A DNA stretch of 64,000 bases from Bacteroidales bacterium (GTDB taxonomy: Bacteria > Bacteroidota > Bacteroidia > Bacteroidales > UBA7332). Numbering within the stretch: the first letter of the stretch is position 1; every line of letters begins with the position of its first letter. The notes beneath the pieces are model-generated. The model searched no databases, had not been told where the DNA came from, and saw only the letters and a program-made list of their open reading frames with translations. The stretch spans positions 62,001 to 126,000 of the forward strand of contig JAQTZA010000009.1 in assembly GCA_028687995.1 (NCBI GenBank). The letters run 5' to 3'. The translations under genes and the position numbers were made by a program. This document shows, one piece after another, positions 20,833 to 29,369 of the stretch.

Positions 20833-20978
20833 TTTTTCAAAAAATTGTGTTCTTGTTTTTGGTTGCTTTAAAATAATCTTCAAATCTCCCCGCCGGGATC
20901 ATTTACTCAACCTTACTGAGCCTATCAAAAACTCAAACTAGCTTTAATACTAATTTTGTTAATCTCTAGTGTAGGATT
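20833..20978 (-). promoter_or_regulatory. Long rpsL-rpsG spacer, possible S7 control site
   Basis: This 146-base gap is the longest inside the superoperon. It offers short self-complementary pieces (ACTAG with CTAGT; CTCA with TGAG) and a GC-rich run (CCCGGCGGGG) in otherwise AT-rich sequence. In E. coli, S7 represses str translation by binding the rpsL-rpsG spacer, so a similar role is plausible. The folding seen here is weak and the assignment is by analogy. Confidence 0.3.
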
Positions 20979-21389
20979 TTACTTTTTCTTTTTTGCTGGT
21001 GCAGCTGCTACTTGTCCTGGTTTCGGACGTTTAGCTCCGTATTTAGAACGACGTTGTGTACGTTTTGTAACACCGGCTGTATCTAATGTACCGCGAACGA
21101 TGTGGTAACGTACCCCTGGAAGATCTTTTACACGACCACCACGAACTAAAACGATCGAGTGCTCTTGCAAGTTGTGTCCTTCTCCCGGAATGTAAGAGTT
21201 CACCTCTTTACCGTTAGTCAAACGTACACGTGCAACTTTACGCATGGCTGAGTTAGGTTTTTTCGGAGTAGTAGTATATACTCTCACGCAAACACCACGT
21301 CTTTGGGGACATGAGTCCAACGCAGGAGCTTTACTCTTATCGATCAAGCTCACTCTTCCTTTTCTAACTAATTGCTGAATTGTAGGCAT
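20979..21389 (-). CDS. rpsL: 30S ribosomal protein S12
   Basis: Decoding-centre protein and site of streptomycin resistance mutations. It starts [12 protein letters not shown] and includes [31 protein letters not shown] and [13 protein letters not shown]. The lysine corresponding to E. coli Lys43 in TPKKPNS is the wild-type, sensitive residue. At 136 residues it has a short Ala/Lys tail. It is first in the superoperon, behind two promoters. Confidence 0.98.
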   Translation of the reverse strand: MPTIQQLVRKGRVSLIDKSKAPALDSCPQRRGVCVRVYTTTPKKPNSAMRKVARVRLTNGKEVNSYIPGEGHNLQEHSIVLVRGGRVKDLPGVRYHIVRGTLDTAGVTKRTQRRSKYGAKRPKPGQVAAAPAKKKK

Positions 21390-21452
21390 TTCTTTAGAAC
21401 TTTAAAACTTTTGTTTATTTATACTTTGTTTCGCTTATACAAAAATGGACGG

Positions 21453-21482
21453 CAAAAATAGGCATTATTTTCGAATAATCAA
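21453..21482 (-). promoter_or_regulatory. Proximal promoter of the ribosomal superoperon
   Basis: Minus strand: TTG (21480-21482), 19 bases, TATTTTTG (21453-21460), matching the Bacteroidota promoter layout. It would start transcripts near 21446, about 57 bases before the rpsL ATG. Confidence 0.6.
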
Positions 21483-21525
21483 CTACTTATCCAAAAATAT
21501 TCCTCGTTTTGGCCGAAAAACGGTG

Positions 21526-21556
21526 CAAAGATAAGGACAATTTATGGAGTACACAA
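21526..21556 (-). promoter_or_regulatory. Distal promoter of the ribosomal superoperon
   Basis: Minus strand: TTG (21554-21556), 20 bases, TATCTTTG (21526-21533). Together with the element at 21453-21482 it forms a tandem promoter pair, as expected for highly expressed ribosomal genes. The leader between this start and rpsL would be about 130 bases; no terminator-like hairpin was seen in it. Confidence 0.65.
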
Positions 21557-21651
21557 CAATTTTTCTTTTCTGAAACGAGAAATATTAATAAAAGTGGAAA
21601 AGAACATTAATTACTAGCAACCAATGCCTTTAACTCAAGGAGAAGAAAACG

Positions 21652-22089
21652 TCACTCCGGCTTCACGCCCGGAGGATTAAACAAGCCCCATCGGTCGGGA
21701 ATATAGTTCCATTTGTTGAAACTCGCCACCCAAGGTACAAACAGCACCCGATACTCCTCTATGAGGTCGCGCACCAGTGGATAATAATTGGCGTGTTCGA
21801 AACCAAACATCTCCAACGAGTGGTTCTGCACCATCAGGTCGTTTGCCGCTCGACGAATAAAAGCAGCACACTCCATCCGAATATCGTATAGATCGCCTCC
21901 TTCGGCTCCAGCAATCTTCACACATAGCGTATGTGCATCCTCCAGCAGAAATTGCTTCACATGGCTGAGTGGTGAATCTTCATCGGGTATCAGTTCGGCA
22001 ATTTGCATCACTAAATCTCGTATTTCCAATCCTTTAAGGTAAAGAGGCATCGTTCGGTAGCTGTTTTCTATTGGATCGTCGTCGTACAT
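21652..22089 (-). CDS. Hypothetical protein, all-helical, 145 residues
   Basis: Not recognised with confidence. The protein reads LYLKGLEIRDLVMQIAELIPD, a helix with HVKQFLLEDAHTLCVKIAGAEG, then DIRMECAAFIRRAANDLMVQ and YYPLVRDLIEEYRVLFVPWV. This looks like a bundle of four or five amphipathic helices, broadly like the four-helix proteins of the 23S intervening-sequence type, but no signature proves it. It has no signal peptide. The 22-base sequence upstream is nearly identical to one upstream of the next gene. It ends 96 bases before the distal rpsL promoter. Confidence 0.65.
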   Translation of the reverse strand: MYDDDPIENSYRTMPLYLKGLEIRDLVMQIAELIPDEDSPLSHVKQFLLEDAHTLCVKIAGAEGGDLYDIRMECAAFIRRAANDLMVQNHSLEMFGFEHANYYPLVRDLIEEYRVLFVPWVASFNKWNYIPDRWGLFNPPGVKPE

Positions 22090-22111
22090 TGTATATTTTT
22101 TCTAGTCATTG

Positions 22112-22133
22112 TCTCATTTCAAGTGAGGCTATG
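22112..22133 (-). repeat. 22-base leader repeat, copy 1
   Basis: TCTCATTTCAAGTGAGGCTATG on the plus strand, matching copy 2 at 22716-22737 in 21 of 22 positions. Both copies lie upstream of the start codon of a minus-strand gene and include the short inverted repeat CTCA...TGAG. Confidence 0.75.
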
Positions 22134-22134
22134 A

Positions 22135-22665
22135 TTATTCAAATTCATCATCGTAGTAATGCAAGTAGATTTCACCCATATCATCACCAAAACCATATCC
22201 GCAAACCGAAGCATACGCTACACAGTCTAGACTCCTAAGTTTAAATTCAAGGAGTAAATCATTTTTTTGCATGTACTCCAATGCAATTTTAAAATTAGTG
22301 TACGCACTATTGTAAAATTGTTCCGTCATATCACCATAATCATGCGTAAACCGACAAGCTAATTCAGGTAATATCAACATCAAGTCAGCTAATAATTCAG
22401 AGGATGGTTTCAACGCTCTAAAATCGGCTATTGCTTTTTTCGCCACAGAGAAGCGTGTCTTTGGTTCGGTGTATTTACCACGCGGATAAAACTCATTGAC
22501 AATAACCGCTTTATACTTTTCGTACATTTCTCTTTCGTTCGGATTAAGGAAATACTCAAGATACTCCTTTACTGGGTTCATGTTATCGTACATTTCAAGT
22601 ACCGTTTCAATCATCTGCTCTTTGGTGAGTGATTGTAGATGTTTTTTTAATGCTAATTTTGACAT
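22135..22665 (-). CDS. DUF6155-type hypothetical protein
   Basis: A 176-residue soluble protein. The opening MSKLALKKHLQSLTKEQMIETVLEMYDN-type stretch and NPVKEYLEYFLNPNE resemble the Bacteroidota family DUF6155, which has no known function. A cysteine-containing part (LPELACRFTHDYGD) and an acidic C-terminus (LHYYDDEFE) follow. The protein appears mostly helical with no membrane segment. It starts 83 bases downstream of leader repeat copy 2 and its stop lies next to copy 1, so it may form a unit with the 21652 gene. Confidence 0.65.
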   Translation of the reverse strand: MSKLALKKHLQSLTKEQMIETVLEMYDNMNPVKEYLEYFLNPNEREMYEKYKAVIVNEFYPRGKYTEPKTRFSVAKKAIADFRALKPSSELLADLMLILPELACRFTHDYGDMTEQFYNSAYTNFKIALEYMQKNDLLLEFKLRSLDCVAYASVCGYGFGDDMGEIYLHYYDDEFE

Positions 22666-22715
22666 TGCCTATAAATTTATTAGTTGCAATTCTATATTTT
22701 CTACGATAGTTAAAT

Positions 22716-22737
22716 TCTCAATTCAAGTGAGGCTATG
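22716..22737 (-). repeat. 22-base leader repeat, copy 2
   Basis: Second copy of the sequence at 22112-22133 (one mismatch). It lies in the untranslated stretch upstream of the DUF6155 gene. Confidence 0.75.
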
Positions 22738-22803
22738 GCTATCTCTATTCTATCTTTTTGTTTTTATCCTTCAAAACTCCTTGTTTGGCATTGAGGGATG
22801 AAA

Positions 22804-23046
22804 TTATTTTTTGCCATCAGTTGAAAGAATTTTCAGTTGTCCGATTTTTTCGGACAAATCACTTCCTTCCTTCCTGTTGCAACTTCTTTTTCAAGTCGTT
22901 CCAATATTTTCGAGGACGTTCTGTTCCTGTCAACACCTCCACCACCTCCACTACCGAAAAATACCACTCTTCCGTGGCTTCATTCTATGCCGTGAGCCCT
23001 TTTTCTCCTCAAAGAGTTGAATTTTATTTTCCATACTCATCTCCAT
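22804..23046 (-). pseudogene. Decayed BRO/DinD-like gene fragment
   Basis: Reading the minus strand, three frames together give a recognisable N-terminus of a Bacteroidota BRO-family (phage antirepressor / DinD-like) protein: MENKIQLFEEKK, then NEATEEWYFSVVEVVEVL with TERPRKYWNDLKKKLQQEG, then SDLSEKIGQLKILSTDGKK. Lesions: a small indel after EEKK near 23000, a TAG where the family has Trp just before NEATEE, and a 4-base tandem duplication (three GGAA-type units near 22874) that shifts frame. A TAA at 22804-22806 ends it after about 65 residues, against 250-280 in intact relatives. It begins within two bases of the end of the rhomboid gene. Confidence 0.7.
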
Positions 23047-23047
23047 T

Positions 23048-23704
23048 TCAATATCCAAACTTCACCAAATCACTCCACGAAACGATACTGATATTTTGAG
23101 CAAAATGGGCATACAGGTTTATATCTCCAAACAGTCCAAAAATTATTGCTAAATAAAAAATGCCCCAAATCCCTCCTATAATATGGGCGGAGTGATTAAC
23201 ATTACCGTACTGCTTTTTATCGAGATAGACAGACACTGTCACAAACAATCCACCAAAGATAAAAGCCGGTAGAAACACCGGAATGAACATCAACCCCAAG
23301 TAACTCATTGGGTAGATGATGATGTAGGCAAACACAATGCCCGACACTGCCCCAGAAGCACCCAGACCGCTGTAGTTGTCGTTGTCTTTCTCCTTTAACC
23401 AAGTAGGTATAATGGATACTACCAATCCAAAAATGTAAAGTAATACATAGAGCAGACCACCCACGACAAAACCAAAAGTCTGCGCGAATACACCCTCAAC
23501 GGCTTTCCCAAACAGGTAAAGACTAAACATATTAAATATCAAATGACTCCAATCTGCATGCAATACGCCATACGTTGCAAAGCGCCACCACTCACCTTGG
23601 CGAATCGCTGGCGGATAAAAGATGTATTGATCGACAAGCTTACGATTCTGAAAAGCGGAATACGACACAATGGATGTCAGAGCAATGATGATGTAAGTTA
23701 GCAT
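23048..23704 (-). CDS. Rhomboid family intramembrane serine protease
   Basis: A 218-residue membrane protein with six hydrophobic helices. It carries the rhomboid catalytic parts: HLIFN with Asn58 of the oxyanion site, GLGASGAVSG with nucleophile Ser117, and NHSAHIIGG with His174. It cuts transmembrane segments of substrates within the inner membrane; the substrate cannot be guessed. It lacks the extra cytosolic domain of GlpG. It stands alone; a possible weak promoter lies near 23800. Confidence 0.9.
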   Translation of the reverse strand: MLTYIIIALTSIVSYSAFQNRKLVDQYIFYPPAIRQGEWWRFATYGVLHADWSHLIFNMFSLYLFGKAVEGVFAQTFGFVVGGLLYVLLYIFGLVVSIIPTWLKEKDNDNYSGLGASGAVSGIVFAYIIIYPMSYLGLMFIPVFLPAFIFGGLFVTVSVYLDKKQYGNVNHSAHIIGGIWGIFYLAIIFGLFGDINLYAHFAQNISIVSWSDLVKFGY

Positions 23705-23868
23705 GGTTCTTTTTTTCTATTTATAAATCAATTGAATCATCGAGAAGTTTCACTCAACTAGAAGAATAAGTTGTAGATGTGCTGTATTGTTTGGGGTGGC
23801 AAAGTAGCATAACAAATGGCTCAATTTTGTTGTTTTCCCCTAATGTATTTGTATTTGACCAGTCAGTT

Positions 23869-24663
23869 TTATTGCTTTACTTTTGGCAAAAGTATAGAAT
23901 CAACACACCAATAATCATACTCCTGCACCAATTTAATTTCACCATCCCCTCTAAAATTAACAAATTCCAAGTTTCCATCCATTCTGCCTTCAAAATCACA
24001 CGAAAATGTAGCCACACCACAATCTTGGTCGAATGCGATTGACGTGATGCTAAATTCTTTCAAATCAAAACCAACAAAGAGCTCTCGAAATATAGTGTGC
24101 CAATCTTTCTTTTCTGCAGCTGATGTTAAAAAACGGCTGTAATAATCACTGCTTTTATCCAGATATAACCGAAAGAAATCTTCGCTGTGACTACGAATAT
24201 CGTATTCATGATTCGGATGAAACTCTTCGTAAATAAAGCACGTTTGCATACCTGGCACCTGCATATCATCCATCTCTTCATAAAACAGCTCCTCGACAAT
24301 AAACGCATAAAGTGTTCGATTATCTACAGGACAAATTGTATCGAGTCGAACATTATGCTGATTCAATAATTGAAGCACCCTAGTTAATGCTTCCGAAACC
24401 TCCTCGTCCGATAAATCTACTGAAGCCGGAAATTGTGGCTTTTCAAGACGATTGAAAAGCGTGGTACGTGTACTATTTTTAAAATTTCGCTCAAATGCAA
24501 GGATTGAATCAAGAAAGGCACCTTCAATCGCCGGATCTAAATTGTTTTCGAAATCTCCAAAATGAGCGCCAAACTCAGTTTCTAATTTCAACTTTTTCAC
24601 TTGATTGTCAAGGTTCAAATCATTCAGAGAATCTTCCAAATTATCAAAATGTTCGTTTTCCAT
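23869..24663 (-). CDS. Hypothetical protein, 264 residues
   Basis: Not recognised. It is a soluble acidic protein. The N-terminal 60 residues are rich in Asn, Asp, Leu and Glu and probably helical (MENEHFDNLEDSLNDLNLD). The C-terminal third (about 190-264), with FVGFDLKEFSITSIAF, VATFSCDFEGRMDGNLEFVNFRGDGEIKL and YWCVDSILLP, looks like a beta-rich fold of the cystatin or NTF2 kind. That is an impression only. There is no signal peptide. It follows the split gene at 24707-25285 by 43 bases. Confidence 0.6.
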   Translation of the reverse strand: MENEHFDNLEDSLNDLNLDNQVKKLKLETEFGAHFGDFENNLDPAIEGAFLDSILAFERNFKNSTRTTLFNRLEKPQFPASVDLSDEEVSEALTRVLQLLNQHNVRLDTICPVDNRTLYAFIVEELFYEEMDDMQVPGMQTCFIYEEFHPNHEYDIRSHSEDFFRLYLDKSSDYYSRFLTSAAEKKDWHTIFRELFVGFDLKEFSITSIAFDQDCGVATFSCDFEGRMDGNLEFVNFRGDGEIKLVQEYDYWCVDSILLPKVKQ

Positions 24664-24706
24664 CTTTTTAGTTGTATTTTATTTAGTTTAGCATCAAACC
24701 CCAAAA

Positions 24707-25285
24707 CTATTCCTTCGTACGATCCTTTACTCGTTGTGCTATACGCGCAATATAATCTTCTATACTCTCTCCTTCTACTGAAGGAATTGATCTAAAAGCG
24801 AGCTGCATGCTATCGAGCATATCGTCAATAAAACCCAGACTCTTCTTCAACAAATCGTAATCGTCTGTCTCCCAATACTGCCCTTCGTCCTTCAACTCGA
24901 AGTCTTCCATATAACGAGTGTTGATGTATCTGAACAAGCCAATGATAAGCCGATGAACCTCAGCACCTGCAAACTGAGTTTTGGTCTAGTTCATATATAA
25001 ATATTCAGTATATGGACTTTTCGTCTCTTTCCCCCAGCAAGCTAAATTAGCAGCTCCACACAACCGCCCATTCGCCAAAAACGTAAAGTTTACAGGTTCG
25101 CAGCCAGATGGTTGAATTATGATTCCAAATAATTCGTCATTTGAAGTGCTGTTCACCGGGAACTCTCGGTTGTAAATCTGATATTTCCATTTATGCACAC
25201 GAGCAATCTCTTCTACTTCCTCTACCATGTGGGGAAGTATCGATTGATCCGCTATTCGACCTCTATAATGGATGGATACGCCCAT
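24707..25285 (-). pseudogene. Gene split by one in-frame amber codon
   Basis: Two open stretches in the same frame, 25285-24989 and 24985-24707, are separated only by TAG at 24986-24988. The first starts MGVSIHYRGRIADQS and ends EYLYMN; the second continues TKTQFAGAEVHRLIIGLFRYINTRYMEDF. Relatives in Bacteroidota, as I remember them, are a single protein of about 190 residues running from GVSIHYRGRI through KTQFA to a YINTRYM-like helix, so the TAG interrupts one gene. The downstream half has no ATG before its conserved part (only TTG at 24935-24937). Function is unknown. Either a pseudogene, an assembly error or a readthrough case. Confidence 0.7.
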
Positions 25286-25315
25286 TTCTAACTGTTACAA
25301 AATTAATATTAAAAA

Positions 25316-26035
25316 TTACGCCAACAACCGTTCCAGTTTGTTTTTCCATTTTTCCCACTCCGCCATTTCTCGGGTTTGCAGATCAAGAAATTTCTGAGTA
25401 TGGTCGTGATGGATTAAATGACATAGTTCATGCACTATCACATATTCAATACATGCTTTGGGAGCCTTAATCAGTTCAGGATTCAAAATGATTCGCCCTT
25501 TTGCCGTACAACTCCCCCAACGGGTAGGCATTTGACGAATAGATAAATTATAATCTGCTTTTTCAATATCGTTGCGCTTGATAAATGCTTCAAACAATGG
25601 CTGAGCTAACTGATGAAATCTTTCTTTGGCTTTGTCCAAATACCAAGCTTCAACCAATCCCTTTACCTTTGAATTGTCTCGTGTATATACCTCCAAAAAC
25701 TGTCCTTTCAATTTAACTCCGTCACCACTCTTAACTCCTAACTCAAAACTTATAACTTTCAATCTGTATTGCTTGCCAAGATATAAATGTGTTTCTCCTC
25801 CAATAAATTTTCTATCGGTCAAACGGGGTTGAAAGGATAAAAAGAAACTTAATTGCCTGATAATCCACGGGGCTTTCTTTCGAAGTCGTTCTTTAATCAC
25901 ATCAACAGCAGTATCCGCCGGAGCTTTTACCAGTACCTCCAAATCGGGTGTAACAGTAATGCCCAACGTTCTCCTGTCCGAATATTCCAGTCTGAAATCA
26001 ATTCGTTTCGAACCGTATTCAATAAAATCAGTCAT
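25316..26035 (-). CDS. YgjP-like metallopeptidase (DUF45/M48-type)
   Basis: A 239-residue protein with the zinc motif VHELCHLIHHDHTQKF (HExxH with a downstream His) and the upstream core TRWGSCTAKGRIILNPEL that marks the YgjP/DUF45 family. The C-terminus is Trp/Lys-rich (MAEWEKWKNKLERLL). Its start overlaps the last base of hsdR, so it is co-translated with the restriction subunit. YgjP proteins often sit beside type I restriction genes; their substrate is not known. It is probably a cytosolic accessory of the R-M system. Confidence 0.88.
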   Translation of the reverse strand: MTDFIEYGSKRIDFRLEYSDRRTLGITVTPDLEVLVKAPADTAVDVIKERLRKKAPWIIRQLSFFLSFQPRLTDRKFIGGETHLYLGKQYRLKVISFELGVKSGDGVKLKGQFLEVYTRDNSKVKGLVEAWYLDKAKERFHQLAQPLFEAFIKRNDIEKADYNLSIRQMPTRWGSCTAKGRIILNPELIKAPKACIEYVIVHELCHLIHHDHTQKFLDLQTREMAEWEKWKNKLERLLA

Positions 26036-29000
26036 TATTTGTAACGGGTTTTAGCCACATCAACATACTTCTTGGCAATCTCATCCATCTCACCAAACGA
26101 CAGTTCAACCCCGTATTTATCGCGGACTTCGTCAATCAGATAATCGCCTATTTCAATCAATAGCTTTCCTGTAATATTGGATTTTACCTGCCAATCAACA
26201 ATGGGAATACCGTTGTCCAAAACAGCTTCCTGCACCAGTTCATCTACTTTCAGGGCAGTTTGGGTAGATACTTCCTTTAGAATAGCAGCATCTTTTATTT
26301 TATAGCTCAACGCTTCAACGCTTAACCCATAAAAAGCTTTCGCTACATCTTTGTCATTCAGCACTTCAGGTATATCATTGTCGGTATGTGCCAGCACATT
26401 GTTCATGATTTCCATCACTCGCATCAAATAAACCACTTCATTGATTCGGTGTGTTTCGTATTCAAAAATGGTTTCCCGCAACATCTGCGAAAACTTCTTA
26501 TAGAAAGCTGGATCTTCATCCATCTTCTCAGTAATATGCTTCGCCGTGCGACTGGCAATTTTATCTGCTTTAGCAGCCTTACCCGTTGTATTTTCAACTT
26601 CCTGTTGAAATTTTTCTTTATCGAAAATATTGACGAGTTCTGTAATAACTTCAACCTTTTCGGTAGTTACGTGCGTATCAATCAGTTTTTGAATTTGCCC
26701 TTCATATTGCTTGTAGTCCACTGTATCACTGTAACGCTCCACTACCGCCAGCCGCAACTTCATAAACATGGTCAAATCCGTTTTATAACGTTCAATATGC
26801 TTTTCATCAACATGTTTGTAAAACTCCATCGAGGAGAAAGCCAACTTCAACGACTTGGCAAAAGCTGCAAGTTTATCATAGAAAATAGCACGAACTGCTT
26901 CATCTTTCAGCAACACCTGATAAGCTTCGGCATCTCGCTTATTCACCACAGTTTTGAAAATATCCCACAACTCCGAATGCTTCTGTGGCAGTTTTTTTAT
27001 TTCTTCATTGATATTGGTCAGCGTACCTACTAAATCATCATCGTCAAACTCTTCAAAAGTGGAATACAGCTCCAGCGCATCGTCCAGATTCTCAATAACG
27101 CCGTAGTAGTCTATAATATAGCCAAAATCCTTATCGGGATAGATCCGGTTTACACGGGCAATGGCCTGCAACAACTTATGTCCCTGCAAATTGCGGGTAA
27201 GATAAAGCACGGTGTTTTTAGGTTCGTCAAAACCAGTAAGCAATTTATCAACCACAATAATAATCTCAGGCGTTTCGCCTTTCTTGAATCGGTTGATAAT
27301 ATTACTCTCATACTTCTTGGCATTGCCATGCTCATCCATCATTTTCTTCCAAAAACGATTCTCTATCTCGCTCGATTTCTCGTAAGCGCTGTCTTCTCCT
27401 TCTCGTTCGTCGATGGACGAAATCAATACTTCGCTACTTACAATGCCTATTTCGTCCAGAAACTGTTTGTAGCGAATAGCATTCACTTTTTTATCGCACA
27501 CCAACTGAGCCTTGAACGGAGTTCCCTGCCAGTTATCCCGATAATGCAGACTGATATTCCACGCAATGGCATAAATCTTTTGCTCAGCGCTGTTCAACTG
27601 GTCCGCACGACTGAATTTCTTTTTAAAATCGGCTTTCTGATATTCGGTCAAAGGTTCGGACACCATTCCAAAGAACGTATCCAACGGTCCTTCATTCACC
27701 GTTTGACGGGCAAGTCGCCCTTCGTACAACAAGGGCACTACCGCCTTATCTTTTACAGCCTGGTCAACGGTATATGCATCTATAATTCCACCAAATTTCA
27801 ACGCTGTACTTTTATCTTTTTTGAACAGCGGCGTTCCGGTCATAGCAATAAAACAGGCATTGGGCAAAGTCTTTTGCATTTCGATATTGAACGTGCCATG
27901 CTGTGTACGGTGTCCTTCATCCACCAACACAAAAATATCGTGACTATCCAACGGTTCTTTTATTTTCTTTATCGCCGCCACAAACTTATTGATAATGGTG
28001 GTTACCACCGAATCACTCTTGCTTTGCAGCAACTCCACCAAGCGTTGCCCGGTACTGGCATTTTCCACAAACCTCCCGCATTTGCGAAAAGTTCCTGTAA
28101 TCTGACTATCTAAATCGGTACGGTCGGTTACCAACACGATTTTCGGGTTACGAATACTTTTCTCCATAGCAATAGCCTGAGCCAGCATCACCATGGTCAG
28201 CGATTTTCCGCTACCCTGTGTATGCCAGATAACTCCTCCCTTGCGACGACCGCCTTCAATTTGAAGCAACCGGTGCATGGCTTTCTTGATGGCAAAAAAC
28301 TGCTGATAACGGGCTATCTTCTTATCTCCATTATCATAAAGTATAAAATCAAAAATCAAATCCAACAGCCGTTCCGGGCGACAAAGACCGTACAGATACT
28401 CATCCTGCACAGTGAGTTCAATCGTTTCTGTTTCCAAATCGTCGAAATACTGACGCACATACCGAAATCTATCTCCAAATAATTTGTTTTTTTGCTCAGG
28501 TTCTAAAACCTGATTCTTTAGTTCTTGCAACTCCGCTCTGTATTGCTTTTCCTCGGCATCATTTTCAAACTTCTCCGTCCATTTTGCCCAAAACTTTTCG
28601 GGCGTACCGTTGGTGGCATACGACCCATCCTGTGTGGATAAGCTCAATGTCAATTGGGAATATACATACAAACTCCGTATGCCATCTTCCTGCTGATTCC
28701 GTAAATGCTGACTGATAGCCTGCTCCAAGGGGTTTTTCATATCAGGGCGTTTACATTCTATCACACACACCGGAATACCATTGATAAAAAGCACAATATC
28801 CGGACGGTAATGTTCCTGACTGGTGCTGCGCACCACGCTATATTCTTCGGTTACATGATACACATTATTCTCGCGGTTTTCCCAGTCGATATATTGCACC
28901 GTAATGCTTTTCTTATCCCCATCGAAACTCTGCTCAAAGGTCTTACCCAACGTAATCAGGTTATATAGCGTTTCGCTGGCTGCAATATAGCCTTCGTTCA

Positions 29001-29262
29001 TGGGTAACTCTTTCAACGCCCGAATGCCGTTTTCGATATTGGCATCGCTGATATAGGTAGTCTTAGTAGAGCTTATCCGCTTGTCTGAATTAATGGCTTT
29101 CAATTGCTTCCGCAAAATATCTTCCAGCAACACATTACTCGTTTTGCCACCTCGCAGATTCTCTGCTTCCGTTGGCGAAAGATAGGTATAACCCAGCTTT
29201 TGCAGCATCTGCAAAGCGGGTACCTGACTTATATGGTCTTCTTTAAATGAGGGGACGTTCAT
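26035..29262 (-). CDS. hsdR: Type I restriction enzyme R subunit (HsdR)
   Basis: Motor and nuclease subunit of a type I restriction system: it translocates DNA and cuts unmethylated targets. Of 1075 residues, the N-terminal nuclease domain has the PD-(D/E)xK site (D155, E169-C-K171, in RPDIVLFI and VIECKRPD). The SF2 helicase core follows, with Walker A GSGKS at 350-354 and motif II DEGH at 448-451, then GFDEPKNTVLYL and QAIARVNR. The C-terminus (about 800-1075) is a helical domain that binds HsdM/HsdS. It appears intact. It is separated from the other hsd genes by 223 bases holding a candidate small RNA gene on the plus strand. Confidence 0.95.
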   Translation of the reverse strand: MNVPSFKEDHISQVPALQMLQKLGYTYLSPTEAENLRGGKTSNVLLEDILRKQLKAINSDKRISSTKTTYISDANIENGIRALKELPMNEGYIAASETLYNLITLGKTFEQSFDGDKKSITVQYIDWENRENNVYHVTEEYSVVRSTSQEHYRPDIVLFINGIPVCVIECKRPDMKNPLEQAISQHLRNQQEDGIRSLYVYSQLTLSLSTQDGSYATNGTPEKFWAKWTEKFENDAEEKQYRAELQELKNQVLEPEQKNKLFGDRFRYVRQYFDDLETETIELTVQDEYLYGLCRPERLLDLIFDFILYDNGDKKIARYQQFFAIKKAMHRLLQIEGGRRKGGVIWHTQGSGKSLTMVMLAQAIAMEKSIRNPKIVLVTDRTDLDSQITGTFRKCGRFVENASTGQRLVELLQSKSDSVVTTIINKFVAAIKKIKEPLDSHDIFVLVDEGHRTQHGTFNIEMQKTLPNACFIAMTGTPLFKKDKSTALKFGGIIDAYTVDQAVKDKAVVPLLYEGRLARQTVNEGPLDTFFGMVSEPLTEYQKADFKKKFSRADQLNSAEQKIYAIAWNISLHYRDNWQGTPFKAQLVCDKKVNAIRYKQFLDEIGIVSSEVLISSIDEREGEDSAYEKSSEIENRFWKKMMDEHGNAKKYESNIINRFKKGETPEIIIVVDKLLTGFDEPKNTVLYLTRNLQGHKLLQAIARVNRIYPDKDFGYIIDYYGVIENLDDALELYSTFEEFDDDDLVGTLTNINEEIKKLPQKHSELWDIFKTVVNKRDAEAYQVLLKDEAVRAIFYDKLAAFAKSLKLAFSSMEFYKHVDEKHIERYKTDLTMFMKLRLAVVERYSDTVDYKQYEGQIQKLIDTHVTTEKVEVITELVNIFDKEKFQQEVENTTGKAAKADKIASRTAKHITEKMDEDPAFYKKFSQMLRETIFEYETHRINEVVYLMRVMEIMNNVLAHTDNDIPEVLNDKDVAKAFYGLSVEALSYKIKDAAILKEVSTQTALKVDELVQEAVLDNGIPIVDWQVKSNITGKLLIEIGDYLIDEVRDKYGVELSFGEMDEIAKKYVDVAKTRYK

Positions 29263-29355
29263 GTGAGTGAATTTATTAATAGCTGAATTTCAATCAATTA
29301 TAATTATTTTAAAAAATACACATTCAAATATGAAACATATTTCAATATAATGTAT

Positions 29356-29363
29356 TACTTTTG
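29356..29363 (+). promoter_or_regulatory. Probable -7 element of the small RNA gene
   Basis: TACTTTTG matches TAnnTTTG on the plus strand, opposite to all neighbouring genes, and lies just upstream of the structured sequence ending in a terminator at 29454-29487. No clear -33 TTTG. Confidence 0.5.
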
Positions 29364-29369
29364 CAAAGT

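Noticed and set aside
20833..20883. 17-codon N-terminal extension of rpsG
   Set aside because: The extra residues do not match S7 proteins and the ATG at 20832 gives the standard 158-residue form.
22758..23099. Plus-strand open frames over the 22.8-23.1 kb gap
   Set aside because: The minus strand of the same stretch spells a decayed BRO/DinD-like protein in three frames, a better explanation; the plus-strand peptide resembles nothing.
27178..28113. 311-codon plus-strand open frame antisense to hsdR
   Set aside because: It lies wholly inside the strongly supported hsdR gene, is Phe/His/Gln-rich like a reverse-frame shadow and has no recognisable motif or promoter.
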